Below are positions 1 to 11,704 of a DNA stretch of 64,000 bases, piece by piece. The stretch covers positions 680,674 through 744,673 of the forward strand of contig KL197726.1 in NCBI GenBank assembly GCA_000697665.1, in the 5' to 3' direction. The notes beneath the pieces are model-generated. The model had not been told where the DNA came from and did not search any database. It saw only the letters and a list, made by a program, of their open reading frames with translations. Positions within the stretch are counted from its first letter, which is position 1, and each line of letters opens with the position of its first letter. Origin of the DNA: Jaapia argillacea MUCL 33604 (lineage: Eukaryota; Basidiomycota; Agaricomycetes; Jaapiales; Jaapiaceae). The translations under genes and the position numbers were made by a program.

Positions 1-422
1 TCGCTCTACCCCCATGAACCTCTCACAAGTCAAATTAAAGTGGCGGACCCGATACCTACACCCCCAACTCGTTAACATTGATGCATTTCTATAATCTTGG
101 AATCTTGACGCATCAAATTAATGTGCGATGCATCATCGGTGCTATCAGGAGGCAGTGACGGATGTACTTGCTGAAACCCCACACGCGATGTCTTTAACTC
201 CACTAAATAAGGTACTTGTGGTGCATATGATGGCGGACGCGCCCCCGAGCCAAGAAACAAGGCGTTGATATTGATACAAGACATCACAAGAACGTACACA
301 CCAAGACCTGATCCAAGCACCACAAACCCATTCCCAGCCCAACCAAAGTACAAAATGTCCGACGAAAATACCAACATGAACCAGACCCACAAGTCCGAGC
401 GAATAGGATACGAAAAGATACT
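1..422. other. 3' flank of the DNA polymerase gene
   Basis: This stretch lies downstream of the polymerase stop codon. Short open frames occur on both strands, but I see no splice-consistent protein, tRNA or repeat in it. Confidence 0.4.
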
Positions 423-3360
423 TCATGCATCCGCATTCCTCAAAGTCGGATCGATCCATTCAAGGTCGAGTAAATCAAATATCTCCTTCTCTGTCTTGGG
501 GAAGAGCAGCTTCGAGTCGTGACGGCGTGTCCTAAACCAACGATCTCCGTTATTCGCGCAGAGCCAGCGAGTGAAAGTGTATCAACTCACATTCCCGAGC
601 TGTCGAATTTCATACCTCTGTAAAGCCATGTGAGGACGAGGATACCATACGTCTTTGTCAAAGAAAGCCTACTTTTTATCCTTTGCCCACTGTCTGATAT
701 CTCGTTGAAACATGATCGATCCCGTCCTACCACAATCATCAACTACCTGCCCACACAAAACGAACGAAAGAGACTCACCACCCAAGAACAGCAGTCCAAT
801 AAACCTCAGGCATAGCGAAAATCAAATCCAACCTCCTTCTAACCCCTCTCCGCTTCCCATCAGGTTGATTGGCAGCGAACTCAGAATCGGAAGGTAGGAT
901 GAAGACTGTTAGGGCTTTTTCGAGGGAATCCCAATGTCCGGTCCGGAGGGCGTTGTGTTCGTGGAAACCTGATAGGTCTGGTGGTATTGATGGGAGATTA
1001 GATCTGTGATAAGGGCGGAAGGGATAGACGTACGCATGACGTGAGTTACTAGACCTGCTCGCCAGATTGTAAGAGAGGAGTGTCGAGTCGTTCAATAAAC
1101 GTCGAGAATGGATTAATGAGAGACGAACCCCGCGCATACAACCTCTCCACGAACTTCCCACATAATCCCTTCACCTTCTCTCGATCTGGATGAGTGAACA
1201 CGATATCCACATCGTTACTCATCGGTTTTCCTCTCCGATACCTACCGCGTTCGAAGGAGTTGCATCAACACCCCAGGACCCAGTAATAAAGATATGTGCC
1301 AAGACTTACCCGCCAACGACAGTAGACACACAACCACTTTGCACCTGATCTAATTCGTTCATCACAACTCTCCCAATCTCCTCAACTTCATTTCTATGAA
1401 TCCTGTCGACGAAAACCACCACAAATGATTAATCATGAAGGTACGATCAGGACAAAGGGAACGTACTTGAGTTCCAACTCCGCTCGTAAACCCAGAGCAA
1501 CCTTCAGCCACCCTTCATGAGTGACTTCCCTCCCCTCTTCAACATCTTCACTCTTCCCCTTGCCCTTCCCAATCCCCCTACGTCCCTTTCTCTGATCAGA
1601 ACCGACTTTAACGATACCACCAGCCAACTCGAACCCATGTCCTCGTGGATGACTGATCACACTCCCCTCTCCACCCTTGGAAGGTGAGTCGTGCATGGGG
1701 CCGGCGGGTTGAACATCATACCACTTTTCCAAATCTTCCAATGTTCGCAAGCCTGCGGCGTAGAGACTTCGAGCGGTTTGAGGGCCGATACCGTATATGG
1801 ATGTAAAAGTGGATAGCGAGGCGAAACGAGGAGATGAGGCTATTGTCCCTGTGATTAAAGTGCGTTAGTACGGGGTCTGAATGAATTGGAGCGGGGGTGG
1901 AGGTAGGGAGAGAGACAAGAGGCGACGTACGAGCTTCTTCAATCTTGTCGGTATTCAAGAATTCCTCCACCTTGGGATACGAAACTATTCAAAACATCGT
2001 GAAGCCAGAATTGAACACTGGAGCTCACCATAGTGGTGAGCTTAGTCCCGATATAAGGCAACCCGTTAACCTGAGCTATTGAAGTTATCCGACGGGGGTA
2101 CGCTTCGGGACACGTAGCGTCAAGCGGAGGAACAAACCAACACAGGTCGTAAGAAGGAGGAGCGGACCTTTTATCATCTACATTGGGTATGCGCTTAGGA
2201 ATTTGAGAAGAGCGGGTAGGAGAAGAGACGTACGCTAATAGCTCTCTCATAACTCAAAGCGCTCCTCATCTCACCCTCTACTTCCCTAGATTTCCTCACG
2301 ATATTGAGCTCCTACGACGTGCATATTAGTGGGGCGTCTGGGGCGAAATAATCTCTGCGCCGAAGATATCCACAACCAGGATCCGACTCAAAAATGATCA
2401 GAGAACGACTCACATCACATAACTTCTGGTTGGGACAAATGAGTGGCGAAGCTCGACAACATGAATATTTGATCTTGTGATCCAGTTTCTTGAGGTTGGT
2501 GGGGATGGGTGGGTTTGGAGGGAGCAGGTAAGACGGGATGCTCGATGTTGGATCTACATTGAAAGAGGTGGATGCTTCGGGGTGTAATGATTGTTTAGTG
2601 GCAGCGACTGAAAATTTGGGATGATGTTGTGGATGGAAATACTGATCCAAAGGTCCGACATTCTGGGTATAACTGGGACCAGCTTGCCCAGACGAAGATG
2701 ACTGTGATTGGGTGTGGAAATATTTGTCCAGAGGTCCGATATTGTGACCGAGACTCGAATTTCCTGGTGAGGATGGAGGTGATGGAAGGTGTGCGCCAGG
2801 AGGAAGGTGGTTCTGGGACGGGGAAGTAGATGTAGGATGAGAACTGGAAACCGATGGTGAAGCAGGCGCGGGGGGAGCTTGTGGGCAGTTCTCAACTGTC
2901 TGGTCATGTAGATCCGAGAGTGCAGCGTAGTCCCCACATGGCATCTCCCTCCCGTTCTTGACTGAATCTCTCAACCACTCCGGTGTCACCAACGCTCTTT
3001 CTTGCTATCAATACGATCAAAACGTGAGATGTGGGCTGTAACTGTAAGTGAAGGGGTACTTACAGCATCGGTCCACTTCAGATGTCTCTCCAACCTCTTC
3101 CTCATCCCAATAGCCGTAATGACCACATCTGCCTCCTCAGCGTGACTGCACAATTTCGCTCCGGAGCTTTCCACGAGATGAAAGAGTTCAGATATAACCG
3201 AACCATCAAGCTTGACCTGAACAATATAGATTTTGACCCCCTTGAGTGGGCGGGCTGAAGTAGAAGAATCTGTCGAGTACTTTAGGTGTTTTGGGCTGGG
3301 TTCGGGTGTTGAGGAGGAAGAGTTTGCGTGCTCTGGGGGTGCTGGGCGCTTGAAAGGCAT
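423..3360 (-). CDS. POL4: Family X DNA polymerase (Pol IV / Pol lambda-mu type), 14 exons, 695 aa
   Basis: Repair polymerase expected to fill gaps in nuclear base-excision repair and end joining. Exons (minus): 3360-3064, 3004-2414, 2311-2234, 2177-2168, 2102-2029, 1970-1931, 1848-1467, 1402-1310, 1241-1129, 1054-1034, 977-779, 726-673, 617-591, 531-423. All junctions keep frame and sum to 2088 nt. A BRCT domain spans about residues 40-130 and is followed by a Ser/Pro-rich linker. Then come the 8-kDa-type domain (PNQKLCDELN...LSYERAI), a helix-hairpin-helix (GLPYIGTKL) and a second one (YGIGPQTARSLYAAGL). The palm carries GGYRRGKPMSNDVDIVF with predicted metal ligands D532 and D534, plus D617 in RRLDLIF. 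GWTGS (632-636) is the Pol mu/TdT/fungal Pol4 version of the sugar-contact motif. The C-terminus EWIDPTLRNADA is typical. Exon 4 is only 10 nt. Symbol by family; the Pol lambda versus mu assignment is open. Confidence 0.93.
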
Positions 3361-4396
3361 TAAAGAACAAGCAGGTCTCTGGAGTTAACCAGACAGACTC
3401 GCTGGGAGATCTGCCGCAGTACGGGCGTTGAAGCTTTCAAGGTTTGATGATGTCAGTTGAAGCATCCAGCTTCGGGAAGGAATCGGCAGTTACTGCTGAA
3501 GCCAGTACTCAAGAGTTTACTTGATGTCTTGGACCGTTCGAACTGACATGATTTTGTTGTTGGCAACAGGAGGGGTAGGCCATGAGCCAAGCAAAGGGAT
3601 GAGAGGCGTTCGTCAAGGTATGAATCGATGGCCGATCACAACATGTACACTTTGCATTGCACTCCCACAACCCACGAGAGTCAAGTAGCATTGGATAAAT
3701 CGGGATTGAACGTCGGTTTTCATCCACAATCGTATAGTGCGACAGCGCCATACCCATACTAAGGCAACCCCAACTTCAAGCTCAAATCACGACCGACCCT
3801 CAGAGATCACAAGGAACCAGATCATTCCTTGAAACGCCCCCCTCCGTACACCGCAACATACCCACCTTCGTCCTACTTGAGTTTCAGAACGGGGATAACA
3901 GAGACGTGGTTTATAAGGATGCTGATAACGCCCAGAGAAGTACCAGTGAGTCTTCTGTGCGTAAACGGGTAAGGGCCAGCTCACCTGCCATTGTTGGGAC
4001 CAAGCGCTCATGAAACTTCGTGACCGAATGCCAGACGACGTGGGTTCACGAAGCATACGTACCCATATGATCCACGATGGATGGGTGGGGCCAAGAAGGA
4101 ACGAATACGCGCCAAACATTTCTCCCGACCTTCACACTCGAACGCGACAAGATGTCGTAGGGAAAGCGGCCCACCAGGTACCAAACAACCTCGTCCCTGA
4201 GTGGGTTAGATCGGTCTGACGACAAGTTGAGCAACGCGAAGGGTCGACGATGAAACAGCGGGTTTTCTCCAACAAACTGCCTCGGAGAGAGGGTAAAGCT
4301 GCGACTGCGAAGATGGAAGCGAGCGGGCGAAAAAGGGTGGAATGATTGAACGATGGGCAGAATTCCGGTCGTAGACTGTGCGGTTCCTCCGCTGTG
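3361..4396. other. Unresolved interval between polymerase and F-box gene
   Basis: Minus-strand open frames at 4046-4234, 3787-4119 and 3509-3757 look protein-like (for example RFPYDILSRSSVKVGRNVW in the first) and may be exons of a small gene or a distal extension of the F-box gene. I could not find a chain of splice sites that joins them in frame, so no gene is called. Confidence 0.3.
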
Positions 4397-5612
4397 CTAA
4401 AGCCGCTGTTGCCATGTAAACTTCAACCAACCCTTCTCGGCAAACCCAGGAAAGCGACTACTCAAGGCTCCTTCGATGTCACTATGAAAAACGAGACGGG
4501 GACCATGGCGGAGGGAAAACTCCAGACTTCGAAGTTTGCTGAAATGAGACAGGGAAAGGACATGATTGACATGGTCCCAATTTCCCATATTCGTCAACAT
4601 GGACGTCTCGCTGTACAAAAAACCGCAAATGATGAGTGTTTCGAGTGGAGGGTTTTGCAGCTGAGAAAGAAGCGTCTGAACGAGGCGAGGTGTCAGGATG
4701 TGGTCGAAGGTTGATGTTGATGCGACGAAATCCGTCAATTGGAAAGGATGTGAAAGTAGTCGTATGCGGTCGACTGTGTCTGTGTCGGGGTCATGAAGTT
4801 GATTAGAAATGATGACACGTGACAGACGTACCTATCGTTCTTTGAGACGGTGAATGAAAATGTATCTTGAGCTCACGTAGCGCAGTAGAAACGGACTGAA
4901 AAAACAGCTGGAGTGGCTCGATGTCTACTTCCCACACGGCACAGTCTAGTTGGACGAGATTCACGAATTCGAATTGTTGAGAAAAGATTGTGCTAAATCC
5001 AGGGAAATAAGAGGTATCAACCGTGAGCGAAGTGAGTGAAGACTCTCGATTTTCAACGCTGCCGGTGGGCAAGGCCTCTCTGGGATTTCCAGAGTCTTCC
5101 GGATCGTCACTCCTCCAAACACCCAATTCGACGTATTCCACCCACAATTCTTGTAAAAGGGGATAGGCGTTAACCAACGCTGGCAGCTCCTCCAACGAAC
5201 TGAATTGGCAATCGAACAATGCCAATGCCCTCACCGAAGGGAATTCGGTGCAGATAACGCGTTTGGTATCCTGGGATAGCTCATTCCAAACAGTTCCGTC
5301 CAGGCGCAATCGGGTGATGTTCTTGAGATAAGGAATTAAACATATGAGACGGACGTCGTGGAAGTGGGAGTGGGTGTGTAAACTTGTCAAACGCAGGTTA
5401 CGAACATTTTGCGCGAGGAGGGGGTTGCTGAGAATGAATACAGGAAGCTGGCAAAAGTCGAGGTTTTCCAGCGCTAAGGTATCGAAGAGATGCTTCCGGC
5501 TGAATGGCAGCCAATCTCGACACGTCAAGCTGCAGGCGCGCAGCGCTTCGAGATCGTCATCCAAGTTGTCGATGATGATGTCGATAAGTTCTTGTGGAAG
5601 TGAAGGAGGCAT
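4397..5612 (-). CDS. F-box domain protein, two exons, 387 aa
   Basis: Probable substrate receptor of an SCF ubiquitin ligase. The N-terminus MPPSLPQELIDIIIDNL followed by ALRACSLTCRDWLPFSRKHLF is a canonical fungal F-box (residues 1-50). The rest is leucine-rich without a domain I can name, as in the large basidiomycete F-box/LRR-like families. Exons: 5612-4832 and 4779-4397. The intron has GTACGT donor and ACACAG acceptor; a second in-frame acceptor 6 nt further on is equally possible. The start is the ATG directly before the F-box. The target is unknown. The C-terminal end is the first stop in this frame, and additional downstream exons cannot be excluded. Confidence 0.82.
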
Positions 5613-6098
5613 CCGAGTCGGCGCTTTCGCTCACACCGTTAGGCTTTTAGGTTCATTATTCAGTACTAACGACGCCTGGCACGCTTCAAACTCACTTGTA
5701 ATTGTCGTTATTAATATTGCTGCCTGGCTGATCCACACCCTAGAATTCGAGGATGGAGTAATCAAGGAGGATGAAGTTAAAGTCAACCGAGCCAGCAAAC
5801 CTTGAAACCCAAGCCACGTGAAGCCGACTCTTTCGGTTGCCAGAGGTATACGTACCTACAAAAAGAGAGATGGTAGTTCCGTCATAAAACCAACTGGCAT
5901 TGTCGACATTGGTGCGCAAATACAGTTCCACCCTCGTTGTGTTCACATCATTATCTGACACTCACATATCAGTCATGGTTTGAATATGGTCCGGTCTTGG
6001 ATAGTAACGGTGTAGATGATAGGTCCAAAAAATGTCTACTCCCAGCCCTAGTGGCAAATCCTTACATCACTCGAGACAATTTACGACTTGACGACATA
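5613..6098. other. Intergenic interval upstream of the F-box gene
   Basis: Contains the 5' side of the F-box gene and the 3' flank of the 19-exon gene, both on the minus strand. A 73-codon minus frame (5740-5961) has no supporting splice or homology signal. No gene is called. Confidence 0.4.
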
Positions 6099-9000
6099 CT
6101 ACCGTTGACGATACACCACAGGCCTCCTCCCAGGCGATCGAAACCTCTCTCCATCCTGAAGGGCTGAGACTGGCGCAGAGTGTTCTGTGTGGGATGGAGC
6201 GTGCAGCTCTGGACGAACTCTGTCCAGATGATGCGCCTCAGGCGTTCGAAATGTCTCTCCATCCCGAAAGGCTGAAAACTCCGCAGAGCGTTCCATGCTG
6301 GGTGGAGCTTGCATCTCTGAACGAACTCCGTCGATACGATACATCTCAGGCATTCGGAACCTCTCTCCATCCTGGTCGGCTGAAAACTCTACAGAGTGTT
6401 CCGCGTGGGATGGCGCTTGCATCTCTGGACGAACTCCGTCTATATGATACATCTCAGGCATTCGAAACCTCTCTGCATCCTGGTTGGATGAAAACCCCAC
6501 AGATTGTTCCACGTGGGATGGAGCTTGCATCTCTGGACGGATTCTGTCCATATGATACATCTCAGGCATTCGGAACCTCTCTCCATCCTGGTTGGCTGAA
6601 AACTCCACCGGGCGTTCCACGTGGGGTGGAGCTTGCATCTCTGGACGAACTCCGTCCGTGTGGCGCATCTCAGGCATTCGAAACCTCTCTCCATCCTGGT
6701 TGGCTGAGAACTCCACAGAGTGTTCCGCGTGGGATGGAGCCTGCCGCTCTGGACGAAGCCTCGAAGCTTCGTCCCGAAGTTCATGGACTGGGTTAGATCT
6801 CAAAGGTGACCTATCCTGCGTGAATTCCCTCACTCCATACTGTTCCATGTGGTGCGATGGATGCCATTCCGGAGTCCTGATGCTCTCATAGATGGGAGGG
6901 GCATGAAGGGGAGGGGCATGAAGGGGAGCGACACGATCTCCTTCCAGATGGATGATGGCGATGTTGTTAGAGACGGTCGAATGCTGTGCAATACCATCAA
7001 TTTGGGCGAAAGCCTGCTTGAACCCAACAAGTCTCTGCACCCGAGTCTTGCATTTGGGGCAACGAGACCCTTTCCTCGCTGTACCCGAGCAAGAGTCGCA
7101 TCCAGAGTGGGAGCACGGACGGAAGACGCAGGTTGATGTAATTCGTGGATGTAATGCGCAACTTGGGGGTCGATCGGGGTCAACAAGGTCGGGCAGCTGG
7201 AAACCTTGCGACCGATCCGGCTTATGCGCGGATTTGATGTCTTGTTGTGGTTGCCGTTTGTTTCTCGAATCCGCGAGATAGTCGTCGGCAATTGAGAACC
7301 AAGGGACGTTGTTCTCAGCGTATGATTCTGCCGTGATAGGGCTAATCGGCGGTAAGACGCCGGTGACGATCTGGGATCCTTATTAGCAGAGCCGATCGAA
7401 ACGGAATCCATAAGATCACATACCTCCCAATCAGAAGGACTAAGGATGTGGATATGGAACCGGTGCCCTTGTTCCTCGTCGTACATCTATACCGCTTCAG
7501 TTAGGATGTAGTAGAGTTGGGTGAGGACCGATTTCGACTTACTCTGGGAGACACAGAATCCTGGTATATCCTCTGTTCGCTGTAACAAGTTTAGGATCGG
7601 TTGGGAGCACGTATGTTTAAACTCACTTTTCCCTTCCAGGCGCCAATCCCAGACGCGGAACCATTGTTGGAGGCGGGGGAGAGGCCGCACTCCACAACAT
7701 ATACCGCTCGGGAGAATCAGGAGGGAAAGAACCGGGTAAAAACATGGGTGATCCTGCGAAGGGAGGGTAGTGTGGCGTGGATGATGGGGGACTTGAATAA
7801 ACTTGCGAAGGTATTTTCACCATCCGGGGAGAAGACATGTATGACTGCTGCACAACGGGATAGTTTTGCGCCGGTGGTAATGTGTATGTGGGCAGCACGA
7901 CGATAGGAGCTACTGGGTAAGTGGACCCCGGGGATGGTTGTGATACGATGGGTCTTCGCCCTTCAATCGGCGGATCTCCCTCGTAGGAGCTTTGCTCATC
8001 GTCGCTTCCTCCGCTTTTGTGGAAACAACAGCAGATGATGTCGAAGAAGCTGGAATCTTCATCGTGCGTGGGAGGCGCGGGCAGTCGTTTATACCGGGCG
8101 TTCAAGTGGACCATATTGTGTATTCTTCTTCTGTAGCTAGAAAGCCTCCAATTCTTGACGAGATCTTGGTCTCCTTTCATTGACGGAACACTTGGAAGCA
8201 AGTGAGCGCCCCACCTATCTGATGGTGCAATTATTCGCCTTACTCTCGAACGCCGATGATACTGCCAGCCTGTAGCTCCAATTCGTCAGGTGTCTTGTCG
8301 CTTTCTAGGGTGCCGTCGGGAGTCCAATGACTCACGCCACGGGTGTGGTGATAGAAAGCGCCAAATCGCTCATCACGTCGAGGGAAGACGTCGAATTGCA
8401 TACTACTATGTTTTGCCTCACGCATAACTTCTCCTTCGACGGTATAGTTACCGCCATGTGGCCTGACAACAATCTAAGACCAGACATTACTTCATGGTGT
8501 GATGCGTAAAAATGGAGGATCCAGACCTGTTGTACAACACCGGATTGGGTCATTACGCCATCAAGCCATGGTTGTAATCCAGCAACGATATAATCTTGCT
8601 CCTCACTATGGGTAGTTGGCTTGTCCTTCGGAATACCAGAGATCGCGTTCAGACCTTGACCATATACATGAGAAGGGAAAAGATCAAGAAGATGCAAGGA
8701 ACACTTACTCCCAACCGAAACCTTAATCGCTTCCGGCGTCTGGCTTGAGGAAGTGTCGAATGTAATCCGCATGGCTTCCCTTTGAAACATCGGCTACAGC
8801 GACATCAGAACCAGCCCACTGACGGGCATCCCCTCACTCACTATGATGAAACCTCCAGCCTTGACAACTTTCGGAGGTAGCTTGTGGGCATATCTGGCGA
8901 CAGGCACCAATGTGAACATACCCAGACTCTAGTAACAAGCTCAATCATGTAGACCAAAGAAGAAAAAAGAATCGAATAACCCACTTTTTGGGGTATGGTT

Positions 9001-10787
9001 GGGGAAACACCATCCGGAACGCGGAGGGTACGATGAAAACGAAACTGTACACCTCCGGCTGTAACCGCCATGCCATCATCGCTCAGCTTTGCTAAGGTGT
9101 GACTTGGTGTCGTGGCATGTGCTAGCCCATGATATTCGGTATATTTGGTCCACCATTCAATGAGAGGCATGGACCTACAACAAAAATGAGACTCGGTGAG
9201 GATGACCAATCCGGCGCCCGACTCACTCGTCGATTTGCAAGCCGCCCGGAGCAGTGGCGTCAAACTGAGTGGAACCCCTCGTGACGGTGCAAAGTAGTTG
9301 ATCTTCAATGAGGTCGTCTGGGACGTCGTAGCCTGAAAACCGGAGTGTGAGAATGCGACGTCGCACGAGGGACGTGTACACCTTACCATCGTTTCCGATT
9401 GCCTTAAGGATGTCTTTGAAGTGAGCATATGGATGAACATTCTCGATAGTGACACGTTCCATTATATCACCAGTCACTTCGCTATGCCTCAGACCAGTGA
9501 TTTGGATAGAAGTTCGTCCCTGGGATGCCATCATTCGTACGGACTTGATGTCAAGATCCAAGTTGTCATTCGATGGCACAACTGTCTAAGTAAACCCCAT
9601 TGCAATTCAGTGAATTACAACCCTCAGCATATGTGGGCGCTCTCACCTTCCTTGAGTTCCGATCCGGATGATATACGGGCTGCGGGGACTACATGCTCCC
9701 GTTATATATGAATCCGCCTTGGACTGAAACAGACAGATACGCACGGGGGGAGCTCGGAAGTTGTTGATCTACGTATAACGGAATTCAGGATTAAACGGGT
9801 GAGGAGTGCGTTTTGAAGGGCTTACTTGAACGTTAGGAGACGTGCCAATCCCTCGACCAGACGCCAGTTTCTCAGACAATTGTTGTCGGCTTTGTTCGTC
9901 AACTTCCCTGGCCAGCTGACGCCAAGTATTCTGAGCACGTTCCAAAATGGGTCTATAATCAAGAACACCATGTCGGCCAACGGATAATAAGGAGAAGGTT
10001 GTTCTGCTTACGGAGACCAGTCTGGGCCTGGGGGTGTGTTGAGACGCTGATCCAAGGCTGCTACCTGTAATGGATAAGCACTTGTGTCCCGGCTTTGGTC
10101 GAGGAAGAGGACGTACCATTGCCATGATCTCTTCTATACCTGATGAAACCATTTTGGTTAACATGGTAAAACTCTTCTCGTTCGTACTGGAGTATAGTAT
10201 AAACGGGGTTAGAAAAGGTCAAGGTGGGTTGACGCACCTTTGCATGGCATCCATGACTTGAATCTTGAATAAAACCAACTTCAGACTGGAGTCGAAAGAG
10301 AGAGAGGTGTCGAAGCTGACCGAATGGGTGCTAAGATGATGATTGACATCCTCAATAATTCGTTTAATCTCAATCTCAATCTCATCTCGGTTCCACGTCC
10401 TATCTCCCAGCGAACGCTTCAGTTCTTTCTGCGTAGCCCTATGCGATCGTTCGACGAGTCTTGAAGCACATTCCGCCGTGAATATCAACGAGAGTATAAA
10501 CCTACAATATTGAAAACACTCACTCTGACAGGACGGTCATAGCATCATTATAATCATCTGAACTGATAGCATCCCGACTCTTTGTCTGCTCAATGGTAAC
10601 AATGATGCGTTCCAAACGGCCGGACAGACGCTGAAGGTTGGTTCGATTATCCTTAACCTGAGATGCGTTCCCTCGTCAGCTCCGGCATCTCGACCCGCCA
10701 CCCGTCAGAAAGAACAGTGCTCACCTTCGAAACTACGCCTTGGATGAATTTGATCCCCGAAAACACCTCACCTGGAGTAATACTCAT
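6099..10787 (-). CDS. Multidomain RING-like protein with N-terminal helical domain and C-terminal tandem repeats, 19 exons, 1228 aa
   Basis: Exons: 10787-10725, 10657-10524, 10459-10238, 10186-10117, 10064-10012, 9952-9826, 9768-9745, 9679-9647, 9585-9387, 9332-9227, 9174-8985, 8928-8842, 8793-8709, 8654-8527, 8473-8244, 8190-7627, 7579-7543, 7486-7424, 7370-6099. They sum to 3687 nt in one frame. Residues 1-220 are helical (VKDNRTNLQRLSGRLERI), like N-terminal domains of basidiomycete signalling proteins. The middle carries QPWLDGVMTQSGVVQQ and PHGGNYTVEGEV, then VTGVLPPISPITAESYAENN and PWF. I recall these segments together in a conserved fungal family (QPWLDG...RQFVAMP...), often described as ubiquitin-like; unverified. 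Cysteines at about 876, 886, 891, 896, 899, 909 and 912 plus H893 give a RING tail (C-x-H-x2-C-x2-C...C-x2-C) with an atypical first pair. The C-terminus holds 36-residue repeats. Exon 3 could instead begin at 10501 (22-nt intron); 64 nt is more usual. Possible E3 ligase, function unknown. Confidence 0.78.
6110..6755 (-). repeat. Coding 108-bp tandem repeat (about six 36-aa units)
   Basis: Last exon of the 19-exon gene. The unit reads approximately MQAP(S/P)H.E.SVEFSANQD, GERFRMPEM, then a DG(V)RPE end. It occurs about six times, with the units nearest the stop most diverged. Spacing is a multiple of three, so the repeat is in frame and probably length-variable between strains. Predicted to be polar and disordered. 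Confidence 0.85.
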
Positions 10788-11704
10788 GGAAAGGGTCGCT
10801 CAGCACTCTGTGCCAACCCAACGCAAATGGTTACAGGGTCCCCGGTCGGAAGAAGGGGTGTGGTTCACGAATAAGGCGCAGCTCAGGCATAGGATGTGTG
10901 TATTACTAGATTAGGGCGAACATGACGGTAAGCCCTGCATGGTCGGTGATAACAAATGCCCGCATGAGCGCTTAAGAGCCTGCAGGCGTTCAAATCTGTT
11001 AAGCGCGCGAAGATAGGATTATAAGATCCCAGATGCATGACGTATGGGGCTAGGAAAGGGCATAACATCTTTGGCAAGCCGGACATATGCGCAGGAGAAG
11101 ACCCAGCGGTTGAAGATGGTTTATTTCCATTGGTCAGCGCTGACCAGAATGCACCGCCCACAGGCATGGTTGGGCGCCAGACCCTGAGCGCTCGCAGTTT
11201 ATGAGCCCCCGACAACAGCCGTACCCTGAGTATCATCGATCAATCACCGGGCACTAGGTAGGCTTTACAGGGGTCATGGGTTACTCACGAGGAGAGGAAC
11301 GGTTAGCGCGGGTGGAAAACGCTTCGAACAGTAGCCGCTCAGTCGTACTCTTGTGCAGAGTGCTAGCGGAAGCTGGTCCAATGCAGCAACTCATCAGTTC
11401 ATGTCCTTCGCTTCATGGTTGTAGCAGCAGAGAGAGTTTCCCAAAGGGTTTGTTGGCAGAATGAGGCATGCGGCAGAAGAGTCTGAAAATGCGTCCGAGT
11501 CCCATACGGTGTTGACAGTTGGGGCCAAAAGCACTTGAGCTTCGCCTGACTTCGCCACATTTTTGAATGCGTCCACTGCCAGCTCCACGCCCTCCCTCTC
11601 GAGCGGACAACAATAACTAGAATATCTACGGATTACCACCATCTAGAACATGCATTGACGAGGCGAACAGGAATCCCTCGAGTTCAAACAACAATTCTCT
11701 TGCT
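10788..11704. other. Upstream region of the 19-exon gene, no gene seen
   Basis: About 0.9 kb that is also present at 36818-37546 in the second copy. Short frames on both strands are not splice-consistent. It presumably holds the minus-strand promoter. The last 150 bp lead into the SMP3 pseudogene. Confidence 0.4.

Noticed and set aside
6194-6796. A 200-codon plus-strand frame and a 114-codon minus frame over the minisatellite.
   Set aside because: Both are shadows of the 108-bp coding repeat of the minus-strand gene.
8184-8250. Stop at 8240 and ATG at 8180 suggested two separate genes only about 60 bp apart.
   Set aside because: A 53-nt intron (8243-8191) joins both in frame, and segments on either side (QPWLDG...PHGGNYTVE and VTGVLPPISPITAESYAE) belong to the same fungal family, so one gene is favoured.
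10500-10524. A 22-nt ultra-short intron in the 19-exon gene (10523-10502).
   Set aside because: A 64-nt alternative ending at 10460 is equally in frame and has ordinary length; the extra residues it removes (FILSLIFT) are out of character for the helical domain.
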